Positions 54,917 through 63,719 of a DNA stretch of 64,000 bases are shown one piece after another. Source of the stretch: Gynuella sunshinyii YC6258. GTDB taxonomy: Bacteria > Pseudomonadota > Gammaproteobacteria > Pseudomonadales > Natronospirillaceae. Position 1 is the stretch's first letter. Each line of letters opens with the position of its first letter. Below the pieces are notes generated by a model that searched no databases, was not told where the DNA came from, and saw nothing but the letters and a program-made list of their open reading frames with translations. The translations under genes were made by a program, and so were the position numbers. Location: assembly GCF_000940805.1 (NCBI RefSeq), contig NZ_CP007142.1, positions 1,402,593-1,466,592 on the forward strand. Reading direction: 5' to 3'.

Positions 54917-55618
54917 ATGTTTGATTTTCACGGTTACGGACTATCCATTTTCAAGGGAGCCTTCCTGACGATGGAGGTTGCTGTTCTGTCCATGATGATG
55001 GCGGTATTGCTCGGTTTGGTCGGTGCACTGGCCAAATTGAGCAATAAACGCTCGTTAAGGATTATTGCCACGGTATATACCACGGTTATTCGTGGCGTTC
55101 CTGATCTGGTTCTGATGCTGCTGATTTTTTTTGGAGCTCAGATCATCGTTAACAAGGTTGTTATCTGGTACAACGTCCAATTTGGTACCCGGCACTTTAT
55201 TGATATTGATGCATTTTTGACCGGCGTACTGACGATCGGTTTTATCTTTGGTGCCTATATGGCAGAAACTTTCCGTGGCGCATATATGTCTGTTTCAAAA
55301 GGGCAGATAGAAGCTGCTGTAGCCTATGGAATGAGTAGATGGCGGATATTTATTCGTATCCTGTTCCCACAAATGATGCGTTTTGCCTTGCCTGGTCTGG
55401 GTAATAACTGGATGGTATTGCTAAAGACCACTGCGCTGGTATCTGTGATTGGCCTTTCGGATATGGTGCGTCTGGCCAAAGAAGCATCGGGTGCAGTTCA
55501 TGAGCCCTTCAAGTTTTTTATCCCTGTTGTGATTGTCTATCTTGCGATTACTTTTATATCAGAAATATTGTTGAGTTACTTAAAGCGCAAATTCAGTGTT
55601 GGATTTGTGAAAGGGTAA
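54917..55618 (+). CDS. aotQ: AotQ, arginine/ornithine ABC permease
   Basis: This is a 233-residue inner-membrane permease of the HisQ/AotQ group with about five helices. It begins with GLSIFKGAFLTMEVAVLSM and has TVIRGVPDLVLMLLIFFGAQ, GAYMAETFRGAYMSVSKGQI, and the EAA loop EAAVAYGMSRWRIFIRILFP. It lies 22 bases after aotJ. It would dimerise with AotM. Confidence 0.9.
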   Translation: MFDFHGYGLSIFKGAFLTMEVAVLSMMMAVLLGLVGALAKLSNKRSLRIIATVYTTVIRGVPDLVLMLLIFFGAQIIVNKVVIWYNVQFGTRHFIDIDAFLTGVLTIGFIFGAYMAETFRGAYMSVSKGQIEAAVAYGMSRWRIFIRILFPQMMRFALPGLGNNWMVLLKTTALVSVIGLSDMVRLAKEASGAVHEPFKFFIPVVIVYLAITFISEILLSYLKRKFSVGFVKG

Positions 55619-55622
55619 ATGC

Positions 55623-56345
55623 ATGTTTGACAGTCTTTTACAGTTATTGGAACAAAATCAGATTTTTACCCCCGAAACACTACTGACATACTGGGGCGGA
55701 TTTGTCACTACCGTACAATTGGTATTTTTATCATTAATAATCGGATTGTTTCTGTCGGTGCCTTTTGCGGTGTTGCGTTCATTGAAAAATCCGCTCATTG
55801 CCTGGCCGATCTGGTTTTATTGTTATGTGTTTCGTGGCACACCTTTGCTGGTTCAGCTGTACATTATTTATTATGGAATTCCATATATTGAAGGTATTCA
55901 GGATACTTTTTGGTGGAGCATCTTCAGAGAACCGTTTTATCCTGCATTGATTGCGTTTGTGTTGAATACCACTGCCTATACGACTGAAATTATTTATGGT
56001 TCCATCGTTGCGACTGATCATGGTGAGCTTGAAGCTGCTCAGGCTTATGGTATGGGGTGGTGGACAAGAATGCGCCGTATCATTCTTCCGGCGGCATTCC
56101 GGCGGGCACTACCGGCTTATTCCAATGAGGTGATTTTCATGTTGCATGCCAGCGCTATTGCCAGTGTGGTTACGATTGTCGATTTAACCGGTGCGGCGCA
56201 AAATGTTTACTCCAAATACTATGCTCCCTTTGAAGCATTTATTTTCGTCGCCTGTATCTATCTTTGCATCACGTTCTCAATTGTGTTCGTTTTCAAAAAA
56301 ATTGAACATAGACTATTAGCCTACATGCGTCCTCTGAACACATGA
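55623..56345 (+). CDS. aotM: AotM, arginine/ornithine ABC permease
   Basis: This is a 240-residue inner-membrane permease of the HisM/AotM group. Landmarks are YVFRGTPLLVQLYIIYYGIP, TAYTTEIIYGSIVATDHGEL and the EAA loop EAAQAYGMGWWTRMRRIILP. It begins 4 bases after aotQ, and its stop overlaps the astE start in an ATGA arrangement. It completes the permease pore with AotQ. Confidence 0.9.
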   Translation: MFDSLLQLLEQNQIFTPETLLTYWGGFVTTVQLVFLSLIIGLFLSVPFAVLRSLKNPLIAWPIWFYCYVFRGTPLLVQLYIIYYGIPYIEGIQDTFWWSIFREPFYPALIAFVLNTTAYTTEIIYGSIVATDHGELEAAQAYGMGWWTRMRRIILPAAFRRALPAYSNEVIFMLHASAIASVVTIVDLTGAAQNVYSKYYAPFEAFIFVACIYLCITFSIVFVFKKIEHRLLAYMRPLNT

Positions 56346-57346
56346 GCAGCAACCTGTTTTTACCCAATCATGATTTTCTGGCCCATACCCTGGCCACCGA
56401 TAAGTGTTCTTTTGAGGTAATTGAGCAGGGTGGAATGCGAGTATGTTTTCGCGCAACCGGAGTGCTTGAGTTCAGTCCGAATCACTCTGTTGAGCATGCG
56501 TTGGTGCTTTCAGCGGGTGTTCATGGGAATGAAACCGCGCCGATTGAAATCATCAATAACCTGGTCACGGCAATATTGGCAGGGCACATTCAATTGCAGT
56601 GTGCATTGTTGGTCATTCTGGGACATCCTCAAGCTATGAGGCAGGAGCAGCGTTATCTCGAAACCAACCTGAACCGGTTGTTTGTCGAATTCCGCCGCCG
56701 CAGTACATTTGAACCTTCCGTTGAGCTAACTCGTGCCAATCTGTTGTGTAGCCTGGTGGATGATTTTTTGATGCGTCATGGTCAGGCAGAAAAGTTACAT
56801 CTGGATTTGCATACGGCTATCAGGGGTTCCAGAAAAGAACGCTTTGCCATTTTTCCTTATGTGGAAAACAGGACGTACCTGCAACAAGATATCCAGCTGT
56901 TGCTGGCGATGGGTATCGAAGCTACGTTGTTGATGCATAAAGCGGGCTCCACATTTTCTTCTTACAGCGGGCTGCAGCATGGTGCCCGTAGTTATACTCT
57001 GGAACTTGGCAGAGTACGTCCGTTTGGTCAGAATGATCTGACGGCTTATCAAAATGTCTATGATGCGCTGGCGGCATGGTTGTGTGAGCCAGGCTGTCTT
57101 GTGAAGCCAGATCGAAAAATGGAGTTTTACTCTGTTCGGTCGGAGGTCATTCACACTGGTGAGCATTTTAAATTAATGGTCGCAGCGGACCAGGAGAATT
57201 TCTCTGAGTATTTACCTGGCGAGCTGGTATGGCGCGATCTTCAGCAGGAGTACCGGGTCCGGGAGCGGCCAGAGTTGATCGTGTTTCCAAACCCTCATGT
57301 AGAGGTAGGACATCGGGCCGCCTTGCTGGTACAAAAAAATAATTAG
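56342..57346 (+). CDS. astE: AstE, succinylglutamate desuccinylase
   Basis: This 334-residue zinc hydrolase performs the last step of the arginine succinyltransferase pathway, splitting N-succinylglutamate into succinate and glutamate. Zinc ligands are in SAGVHGNETAP (His and Glu) and LDLHTAIRGS (His). Other AstE segments are LVILGHPQAMRQ, ETNLNRLF, YTLELGRVRPFGQNDL and the C-terminal VFPNPHVEVGHRAALLV. It resembles E. coli AstE (322 residues) along its whole length. Its ATG overlaps the aotM stop, coupling uptake to degradation. The position equals that of aotO in Pseudomonas. The other ast genes are not in the window. Confidence 0.92.
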   Translation: MSSNLFLPNHDFLAHTLATDKCSFEVIEQGGMRVCFRATGVLEFSPNHSVEHALVLSAGVHGNETAPIEIINNLVTAILAGHIQLQCALLVILGHPQAMRQEQRYLETNLNRLFVEFRRRSTFEPSVELTRANLLCSLVDDFLMRHGQAEKLHLDLHTAIRGSRKERFAIFPYVENRTYLQQDIQLLLAMGIEATLLMHKAGSTFSSYSGLQHGARSYTLELGRVRPFGQNDLTAYQNVYDALAAWLCEPGCLVKPDRKMEFYSVRSEVIHTGEHFKLMVAADQENFSEYLPGELVWRDLQQEYRVRERPELIVFPNPHVEVGHRAALLVQKNN

Positions 57347-57810
57347 ATCTTTTCGCCTGCCATTTGGTGGATCTCAATCCATTCATCCTCTGTGACTTTG
57401 GAGATGGACAGGCGACCGTGGGTCAACAGCATCATTTTGCTCAGTTTTGGATTGGCCTTGATATCGGGTAAAGGCACGCTGTTTTTAAATTTACGGACAA
57501 AGGTAACATCGACCATTACCCAGCGGGGGCTATTTGGGTCGGATTTCGGGTCGTAATATTTTGAGTTTGGATCAAACGCAGTATGGTCCGCATAAGCGGT
57601 ACTGGTGATTTTTGCCCGACCGGCAACGTGTGGAGGTTTGGCATTGGAATGATAAAACAGAACTTCGTCTCCTACCTGCATACTGTCGCGCATAAAATTG
57701 CGGGCCATATAGTTGCGGATACCGTCCCAATGATCGGTTTTGTTGGAGCAGTTAGCCAGATCATCGATGCTGAATACGTCAGGTTCACTCTTCATGAGCC
57801 AGTAATTCAT
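57343..57810 (-). CDS. EVE domain protein
   Basis: This 155-residue protein is a single EVE domain (PUA-like fold, thymocyte nuclear protein 1 type). Landmarks are MNYWLMKSEPDVFSIDDL, HWDGIRNYMARNFMR, GDEVLFYHSNAKPPHVAG, and DPNSPRWVMVDV. EVE domains bind modified cytosine in DNA or RNA-linked ligands; the in vivo role in bacteria is uncertain. The ATG at 57810 has a GGGAGA site. Its stop codon overlaps the convergent astE stop by four bases. The neighbourhood with fau and 6S RNA is common in gammaproteobacteria. Confidence 0.88.
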   Translation of the reverse strand: MNYWLMKSEPDVFSIDDLANCSNKTDHWDGIRNYMARNFMRDSMQVGDEVLFYHSNAKPPHVAGRAKITSTAYADHTAFDPNSKYYDPKSDPNSPRWVMVDVTFVRKFKNSVPLPDIKANPKLSKMMLLTHGRLSISKVTEDEWIEIHQMAGEKI

Positions 57811-57962
57811 GATTAAATTTCTCCCAGAAATACATGAAAGATTGTTCTTGATCACGGAATGTTATAATACTTGGTAGCAAAATGTGCGGCGAAACAGGCA
57901 TGGTGCCCTAAGTGTCTGTTTTAATCCAAAAAAAGATAATCCAAAAACCTTCAGGAGTTTCT

Positions 57963-58127
57963 ATGCAACGCCGTAAGCCGGATATGATCGTAGTGCTGGT
58001 TATTGTGTTTGGGCTTAGTTTGGTTTTGAGTGGGTTTACCAGTCAGCACGACCACCGGGAAAGCTCTTCTGCCAAAGCAGCGGTTGCAGCAGTTAATATG
58101 TCGTCTTCACCGGTCAGCACTGACTGA
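57963..58127 (+). CDS. Small single-span membrane protein
   Basis: This 54-residue protein starts MQRRKPDMIVVLVIVFGLSL and has one transmembrane helix (about 9-25) with a positively charged N-terminus. The tail after it (TSQHDHRESSSAK...) is hydrophilic and likely periplasmic. A CAGGAG site lies 7 bases upstream of the ATG at 57963. Its position between the EVE gene and fau suggests a conserved but uncharacterised gene. Function is unknown. Confidence 0.7.
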   Translation: MQRRKPDMIVVLVIVFGLSLVLSGFTSQHDHRESSSAKAAVAAVNMSSSPVSTD

Positions 58128-58130
58128 GCA

Positions 58131-58715
58131 TTAGTTTTTCACTTCATACCAGCGTTGATCGGTAATAATACTGCTCAATGGAATATCCCAGTCTTCTTTC
58201 GGTACCGCCTCTACTTCCTGGCATTCATGAGCCATCCCCCACAATATAGGTGTTGCGCATGATTCCGCTAAGGTAAATGAGAAGGTCCGGTCATAAAAGC
58301 CTCCTCCCATTCCCAATCGCCCACCCTGATTATCAAACGCTACCAGCGGAAGGCATACCAGGTCCAGTGCTCGGGCCTCAATGGTCTCGTCGGTAACCGG
58401 CTCCGGAATCTTAAACCGATTTGGTTCAAACTCACTGTCGGGCAGCCAGCGCTTGAATATCAGTGACACTCCTGTTTCTGCATTCAATACCGGCAGATAG
58501 AGTTTTTTGCCCTGCTGCCAGGCATATTGGGCCAGAGGTTGCACTGAAATTTCTCCATCATTGGCAAGATAGAGGGCAATAGATTCGCTCTGCTGATAAA
58601 CGTCGTTGACGCGCAGTTGATTTACCAAACTTTCGCTGGCGAGTTGCTGCTGATAAGGGGTAAGTTGCCGCCTGAGAGATCGAATGTGTTTACGTAGTTG
58701 ATCTTTTGAATTCAT
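58131..58715 (-). CDS. fau: 5-formyltetrahydrofolate cyclo-ligase
   Basis: This 194-residue ATP-dependent enzyme converts 5-formyl-THF to 5,10-methenyl-THF. It shows the N-terminal LRKHIRSLRRQLTPYQQ, the central DLVCLPLVAFDNQGGRLGMGGGFYDR nucleotide-binding segment (given in part) and a late WGMAHECQEVE. The gene lies directly downstream of 6S RNA, the same order as ssrS-ygfA in E. coli, and is likely expressed by read-through from it. It converges with the small membrane protein gene with only 3 bases between stops. Confidence 0.92.
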   Translation of the reverse strand: MNSKDQLRKHIRSLRRQLTPYQQQLASESLVNQLRVNDVYQQSESIALYLANDGEISVQPLAQYAWQQGKKLYLPVLNAETGVSLIFKRWLPDSEFEPNRFKIPEPVTDETIEARALDLVCLPLVAFDNQGGRLGMGGGFYDRTFSFTLAESCATPILWGMAHECQEVEAVPKEDWDIPLSSIITDQRWYEVKN

Positions 58716-58737
58716 AAGCGTTCAAAAAAAGAAGAGA

Positions 58738-58948
58738 AACCCCAGACTACCGCTGCAAAATAAAGCCCTTGAACCATGGAGTTCAAGGTGGCGGCCCTAG
58801 TGGCGCAAAAGGCTTTCCAGTACCCGCGGGCCATGACCGAAGTCAGGGGGCCGTTAAGGTTTGGACATGCTCACAGCACCAGCGCAGGAACCTCCGAAAT
58901 TCAGATTATCGGCTCGAGGTCTTAATCGCTGGCGAATAGCCCAGGGTG
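58738..58948 (-). ncRNA. ssrS: 6S RNA
   Basis: The sequence between zapA and fau on the minus strand matches 6S RNA in context and structure. The 5' end CCCTGGGCTA (58946-58937) pairs with the 3' end TAGTCTGGGG (58749-58740) through all ten positions with G-U pairs, closing the terminal stem. Near the 3' side CCTTGAAC...GGTTCAAGG forms the typical conserved hairpin. The central CGAGCCGATAAT and GGTGCTGTGAGCATG segments also fit. 6S RNA binds sigma-70 RNA polymerase in stationary phase. Ends are estimated to within a few bases. Confidence 0.87.
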
Positions 58949-58954
58949 ATGACC

Positions 58955-58960
58955 ATTATA
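58955..58960 (-). promoter_or_regulatory. -10 element of the 6S RNA promoter
   Basis: A perfect TATAAT on the minus strand lies about 7 bases upstream of the inferred 6S RNA 5' end. The -35 region is not a clear match. Confidence 0.6.
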
Positions 58961-59096
58961 AGAAAAAATATCAGAATAACAGGTCTTGACTTTGCGAAAA
59001 CAAAAAACTGGTTAGATAGATTTGTTTTCAAATATCAACTTCCAGAATATCGTGTCATATGGCTTGACGGATGGTGGCGGTGATGCTGAAAAGCAA

Positions 59097-59399
59097 TCAA
59101 AGTTCCAGCTGGCGGCCCGCTCCCAGTGCCTGATCGATTTTTTCGGTTATTTTTTCAATTTCCAATGATTCGCTGTTGTCCATTTCATCCTGATGCAGCA
59201 ACTCGTGCGTCAGGTTCAAGGCAGCCATCACGGCAATACGCTCCATTCCGAACACCTTGCCGCTGGATTTGATCTCCTGCATTTTCTTATCCAGAAAGCT
59301 GGCGGCCTTTTGTAGCTCGTGCTCCTGCCCATCAGGGCAGGCAACATTATATTCTCGATCCAAAATCGTTACAGAAATAAGCTTGGCGGCAGGCTTCAT
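59097..59399 (-). CDS. zapA: ZapA, cell division protein
   Basis: This 100-residue protein binds FtsZ at the division site and bundles protofilaments. ZapA features are ISVTILDREYNVACPDGQE (globular head), FLDKKMQEIKSSG, MERIAVMAALNLTHELL and a C-terminal coiled coil. Its ATG at 59397-59399 shares one base with the TAA of the upstream gene (TAATG), indicating coupling. It lies upstream of 6S RNA as in E. coli. Confidence 0.93.
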   Translation of the reverse strand: MKPAAKLISVTILDREYNVACPDGQEHELQKAASFLDKKMQEIKSSGKVFGMERIAVMAALNLTHELLHQDEMDNSESLEIEKITEKIDQALGAGRQLEL

Positions 59400-59605
59400 T
59401 ATTCAGACTCCATTTTTTTAAGCCGGTCGATCATGGCTTCCACTTTTTGTCTCGCAAGTTCATTTTGCTGAATCAGACGTTTGCGTTCGGAATGCCAATG
59501 CGTACGTTCAGCGCGTAGTAATTGGTTTTCTTTTTCCAGGCTTTGGTAGGCTTCCAGCAGCTCTTCAACTTTGGAGGCCAATGTTTTCAGATCAGTGTTG
59601 CTCAT
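59399..59605 (-). CDS. TIGR02449/ZapB-like coiled-coil protein
   Basis: This 68-residue protein is almost entirely a coiled coil (LASKVEELLEAYQSLEKEN, then LLRAERTHWHSERKRL). It matches TIGR02449 proteins encoded upstream of zapA in pseudomonads and relatives, thought to be ZapB-like division accessory factors. The ATG at 59605 gives the family start; longer frames upstream have no homology. Its stop overlaps the zapA start by one base. Confidence 0.86.
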   Translation of the reverse strand: MSNTDLKTLASKVEELLEAYQSLEKENQLLRAERTHWHSERKRLIQQNELARQKVEAMIDRLKKMESE

Positions 59606-59843
59606 GAAATTTCTTCTGCTCAAGACGCATGGGACTGTCGTGTTTACAGTTTCTTGAACAGAACCTAAACCACAACAGACCCGCAGTACTATAAAAGCCG
59701 ACACCTGGATAATCAATCAGCGCAGACATCAGTTATGACCAGTGTTAGGATTTATTCAGGTCTGTTCGGTTGCCACGCTGACTGTTTTTTGAACCGTTCA
59801 GTGTTTTGCCAGCAGCAATGACGATGAATACTTGGAAGAATGA

Positions 59844-60404
59844 ATGTCTGAACAATTTGATTATGAAAGGGTGTTACAGCTGTGCACCCGGCTTGGGGCC
59901 AGGGCTACACCGGCAATGATTCATGGGACTATCGCCGGACACCTGTGTGCCGGAGGCCGGTTTATGGCTGAGCAGTTTATCGCCCAGGCACTTGAAGTGA
60001 TGGAAACCGATCAGAGTGCTGATCCGGAAACCAAGGCAGAATTGATTGAGTTTTACGACAACATGCTGGCGGTTCTGCAGGATGAGCAGATGTTATTTCG
60101 GCCGGTTTTTGTGGCAGATGGTCAGGAAATCCCCAGACGGCTGTCTGAGTTGGCGTCCTGGTGTTCTGCCTTTATCAGTGGCTTGGGTCTCAGTGGGCGG
60201 GATTTGTCGAAGATGACTCCGGAGGCTGGAGAAATCATTTCGGATTTGTCGGAAATTTCGTTGCTGCAGGAACAGGATGCCGATGACAGTGATGAGGAAG
60301 ACTGGATGACGGTATTCGAGCATGTGCGTCTGTCTGCCTTGAGCCTGTTTCTGGAGTTCAATGAATTACCGAAGACTGAGGCGTCAGATAATACAACCCA
60401 TTAA
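59844..60404 (+). CDS. UPF0149 (YgfB-like) family protein
   Basis: This 186-residue cytosolic helical protein has family landmarks HGTIAGHLCAGGR, ELASWCSAFISGLGLSG and EISDLSEIS, and an acidic DADDSDEEDW linker. YgfB in Pseudomonas interferes with the AlpA antiterminator; whether that holds here is unknown. It starts at the second of two nearby ATGs (59844), as family alignments require. The pepP gene begins 5 bases after its stop, so the two form an operon. Confidence 0.9.
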   Translation: MSEQFDYERVLQLCTRLGARATPAMIHGTIAGHLCAGGRFMAEQFIAQALEVMETDQSADPETKAELIEFYDNMLAVLQDEQMLFRPVFVADGQEIPRRLSELASWCSAFISGLGLSGRDLSKMTPEAGEIISDLSEISLLQEQDADDSDEEDWMTVFEHVRLSALSLFLEFNELPKTEASDNTTH

Positions 60405-60409
60405 TTGGT

Positions 60410-61750
60410 GTGTCTGTGAGCAGAGTTGCCAAGGCTGAGTTCCGACGTCGCAGACAGCGTCTGATGGCGGGGATGGCGGATCATTCCATTGCCATTATTC
60501 CATCTGCCAGTTTGACGGTCCGTAACCGCGACATTCATTATCCGTTTCGACAGGACAGCGACTTCTATTATCTGACCGGCTTTGAAGAGCCGGACAGTTG
60601 GCTGGTGTTGTGTCCCGGCCGGGAGCAGGGTACTGAGCTGATATTTTGTCTGGAACGTAATCCCGAATGGGAGGAATGGCATGGGCCGCTGGCTGGCCCG
60701 GAGCGAGTGGTCAGTCTGTTGGGCGTGGACGATGCTTTCCCCAGTGCCGATCTGGACGAAATTCTTCCGGGTCTGATTGAGGGTCGCAGCCGCGTTTATA
60801 CCATTATCGGTGCCAATCCCCGCCTGGATCACATGCTGATGGAATGGACCCGGACGATTCGGCAGAAACAGAGTATCGGAGCATTACCGCCTGAAGATTT
60901 TTCCGATCTTAGACATTTACTCCACGAGCAGAGGCTGGTGAAATCAGCCGCCGAAATCAGCTTGTTGCGTAAGGCTGCTGATATTTCTGTGGCAGCTCAC
61001 AAACGCATGTTGAAGTGTGTTCGCCCTGGGGTGTTTGAATACCAACTACAGGCTGAGTTGGAATATGAGTTTATGCGCTCCGGTGCGCAGCGGGTCGCAT
61101 ATCCTCCTATCGTGGCTTCCGGTGCCAATGCCTGCATACTGCACTACAGTCGAAATGATAAAAAACTGGGCAAAGATGGATTGCTGATGGTGGATGCTGG
61201 ATGTGAATACCAGTATTACGCCATGGATATTTCCCGAACCTATCCGATCAATGGGCATTTCAGTGCTGAACAGCGACAGCTGTATGAACTGGTACTGGCG
61301 GCTCAGAACGCAGCAATTTCGGTGATTCGTCCCGGCGTGGCGTTTGATCTTCCTCATCAGATGGCGACAAAGATTATGACAGAAGGGCTGTTGGCGATGG
61401 GGTGGATAACCGGCAGTTATGAAGCTGCAATGGCGCAAAATCTTGCCCAGCCATTTTTCAAATATCGCACCAGCCACTGGTTGGGTCTGGATGCTCATGA
61501 TGTTGGCGATTATCGAATTGGTGGACAATGGCGGATACTGGAACCGGGTATGGTGTTGACGGTGGAACCTGGTATTTATATTCAGGTGGATAATGACCGG
61601 GTCAGCCCTGCGCTGCGCGGTACCGGAATACGGATCGAAGATACGGTTCTGGTTACCCGGGATGGTCATGACGTTTTAAGTGGGCAGTTGCCGAAAACCG
61701 TTGAGGATATTGAGAATCTGATGGCGGGACGGCAGTGGTCGTTACTATGA
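60410..61750 (+). CDS. pepP: Xaa-Pro aminopeptidase
   Basis: This 446-residue dimetal aminopeptidase P releases N-terminal residues before proline. It has an N-terminal creatinase-like domain (YPFRQDSDFYYLTGFEEPDS) and a C-terminal pita-bread domain with metal ligands in MVDAGCEY (Asp), YAMDISRTYPING (Asp), HWLGLDAHDVG (His), LTVEPGIYI (Glu) and GIRIEDTVLV (Glu). The start is GTG at 60410; a GTG at 60416 is an alternative. It follows the UPF0149 gene directly; in pseudomonads ubiH normally follows, but here rsmE does. Confidence 0.94.
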   Translation: MSVSRVAKAEFRRRRQRLMAGMADHSIAIIPSASLTVRNRDIHYPFRQDSDFYYLTGFEEPDSWLVLCPGREQGTELIFCLERNPEWEEWHGPLAGPERVVSLLGVDDAFPSADLDEILPGLIEGRSRVYTIIGANPRLDHMLMEWTRTIRQKQSIGALPPEDFSDLRHLLHEQRLVKSAAEISLLRKAADISVAAHKRMLKCVRPGVFEYQLQAELEYEFMRSGAQRVAYPPIVASGANACILHYSRNDKKLGKDGLLMVDAGCEYQYYAMDISRTYPINGHFSAEQRQLYELVLAAQNAAISVIRPGVAFDLPHQMATKIMTEGLLAMGWITGSYEAAMAQNLAQPFFKYRTSHWLGLDAHDVGDYRIGGQWRILEPGMVLTVEPGIYIQVDNDRVSPALRGTGIRIEDTVLVTRDGHDVLSGQLPKTVEDIENLMAGRQWSLL

Positions 61751-61764
61751 ATTAAGGAGCAGGC

Positions 61765-62490
61765 ATGCGAGTACCTCGTATTTTTACACCTCAACCCCTG
61801 GTGCTGGATGGTCTGGTTGAACTGGAAGCCGGTGCCTCACAGCATTTGTTGAAAGTGTTGCGGATGAAGCCGGGTCAGGAGTTGGTGCTGTTCAATAACA
61901 GTCAGAACGAGTTTGTTGCTGTGCTGGAGCCGTCCGATCGGCACAATGCCAAGGTTCGAATCGTGCAGGTGGACGCCGTAAATCGCGAGTCTCCGCTGCA
62001 TACCCATTTGGGTATTGTATTATCCAAGGGTGATCGCTTTGAGTTTGCCCTGCAGAAAGCTGTGGAACTGGGCGTGACAGAAGTCACTCCACTGGTGTCA
62101 GAACGTTGTGAAGTGCGATTGAAAGGTGATCGGCAGGAAAAGAAACAGCAGCATTGGCAGCAGATCTGCGTTAGTGCCTGTGAGCAGTGTTATCGTCATC
62201 AGGTTCCGGTGGTACATGCCGTTACGTCACTATCCGGGTGGTTATCCGCTCGGACGGAGGCATTAAGGTTGGTACTACATCCTAAAGCAGCAAGACCTAT
62301 TCGTGAATTTAATCGACCTCAATCTGTTGCATTGCTGGTAGGGCCGGAAGGCGGTCTATCCGATCACGAAATCACGGAGGCAGAAAAAGCCGATTTTCAG
62401 GCCACGCTGATTGGTCCGAGGATACTTCGGACGGAAACTGCGCCATTGGTTGCTTTGACCTTGTTACAGGCGCAGTGGGGGGACTTTTAG
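61765..62490 (+). CDS. rsmE: 16S rRNA (uracil(1498)-N(3))-methyltransferase
   Basis: This 241-residue SPOUT-class enzyme methylates U1498 of 16S rRNA. It has an N-terminal PUA-like domain (MRVPRIFTPQPL, SQHLLKVLRMKPGQ) and a C-terminal trefoil-knot SAM domain with GIVLSKGDRFEFALQKAVEL, LLVGPEGGLSDHE and LIGPRILRTETAPLVAL. It lies 14 bases after pepP with an AAGGAG site. Its stop overlaps that of the convergent hemY by three to four bases. Confidence 0.94.
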   Translation: MRVPRIFTPQPLVLDGLVELEAGASQHLLKVLRMKPGQELVLFNNSQNEFVAVLEPSDRHNAKVRIVQVDAVNRESPLHTHLGIVLSKGDRFEFALQKAVELGVTEVTPLVSERCEVRLKGDRQEKKQQHWQQICVSACEQCYRHQVPVVHAVTSLSGWLSARTEALRLVLHPKAARPIREFNRPQSVALLVGPEGGLSDHEITEAEKADFQATLIGPRILRTETAPLVALTLLQAQWGDF

Positions 62491-63719
62491 GATGCCTTTG
62501 ACTGCTGGTCGTGATCTGGCATTGGCAGCTGGGGCAGTGACTCGGTCATTGCCACATACTGTTGCAGATGCTCATGACTGAGCTGTTGTTCACCCATGGC
62601 GGCGTAGAGCCTTGCCAATTCCGCATGACCCAATGGACAGTGCCCAAGAGAGACTGCCATTTTGAGATATTCCAAAGCTTTGCCCCAGAGCTGGTTTTTG
62701 AGGCTGAGACGCCCCAGTGTAACCAATAGCTCTATATTGTTGGGGCGTTCCCGTAACCAGCTTTCAGCCGCCAGTAACTGTTGCTTGGCGTCGGCGTTCA
62801 ACAGGCCATAAGCGAGAATGGATTCACGATCATATTGTTGGCTGATGTGCTTGCGCAGCAGTACTTCAGCCTGCTGCTGACGTCCCTGCTCTGTCAACTG
62901 GTGACAATAGGTCAGTAGCATCACCGGTTCCTGCTTATTAGAGCTGTCAATGGAGTTCCATACCTTATCAAGCGTCTTGGCATCGGCCTGTTTCAAGCGG
63001 TTGATGATCAGGTGTTCAGTTGAGATACGAACTTCGCTGGATTGGCTGCGACCAATTTTATCCAGGCGTTTCAAAGTCTGATCAAGGTTTTCCCAATCCT
63101 GAAGATAATCATATACCTGGCGCAACAACTCCAGTTTGAACGGATTCTTATCCTCACCCCTGATGCGGGTCAGGGTCGCCAGTGCCTGTTCATAGTCTTT
63201 ACGCTGAATCTGTACCATTGACTGCAGCAGTCCGGCCATCACCGGATCTGCTTTGCCGGTGGTTTCTGCGGCAGTCAGGCATTCGTCACATAAGGTGTTA
63301 TTGCCCATATGGTGAGCGGCATAGGCAGCCAGAAGATAATTAATTGCTGGAATATTGGCTCGTTTGGCTGAGTTCGTCAGCAGCTTGTAAGCCAGTTTGA
63401 ACTGGCCTCTGGCCAGTGCCCGCAGACCGTCATTCATCATTCTACTGGCACGATTGGCCAGACGGGCATGGTTCCAGCGCGACAGTGATCGATAAATTCT
63501 CAGCCGACCCAGTAACCATACGCTGCCATAGACAATAGCCACACTTAAACACCAGGCGGCTGCGGCGAGCCAGAAACTGGTTTCCAGGGTGTAGCGGCCA
63601 ATGGAGACCAATACATAACCCGCATCACGGCTGGCAACCTGCCCTGCCAGAGCAGCAAGTGTCATCAGCACAAGCCATAGCAGGATCAGAATAAACAGCC
63701 GCAGAATCCTGTAGTTCAT
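62487..63719 (-). CDS. hemY: HemY, haem biosynthesis-associated TPR membrane protein
   Basis: This is a 410-residue inner-membrane protein with two N-terminal transmembrane helices (about 5-27 and 40-70), an HemY_N-type segment (WNHARLANRASRMMNDGLRALARG) and a TPR-rich cytoplasmic or periplasmic region (LTNSAKRANIPAINYLLAAY, VTLGRLSLKNQLWGKALEYL). This is the proteobacterial HemY of the hemCDXY operon, not protoporphyrinogen oxidase. Its ATG overlaps the hemX stop by four bases. Confidence 0.92.
   Translation of the reverse strand: MNYRILRLFILILLWLVLMTLAALAGQVASRDAGYVLVSIGRYTLETSFWLAAAAWCLSVAIVYGSVWLLGRLRIYRSLSRWNHARLANRASRMMNDGLRALARGQFKLAYKLLTNSAKRANIPAINYLLAAYAAHHMGNNTLCDECLTAAETTGKADPVMAGLLQSMVQIQRKDYEQALATLTRIRGEDKNPFKLELLRQVYDYLQDWENLDQTLKRLDKIGRSQSSEVRISTEHLIINRLKQADAKTLDKVWNSIDSSNKQEPVMLLTYCHQLTEQGRQQQAEVLLRKHISQQYDRESILAYGLLNADAKQQLLAAESWLRERPNNIELLVTLGRLSLKNQLWGKALEYLKMAVSLGHCPLGHAELARLYAAMGEQQLSHEHLQQYVAMTESLPQLPMPDHDQQSKAS

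Noticed and set aside
57912-57962. Upstream in-frame start for the small membrane protein
   Set aside because: The ATG at 57963 has a clear CAGGAG site and puts the positive charges directly before the membrane helix.
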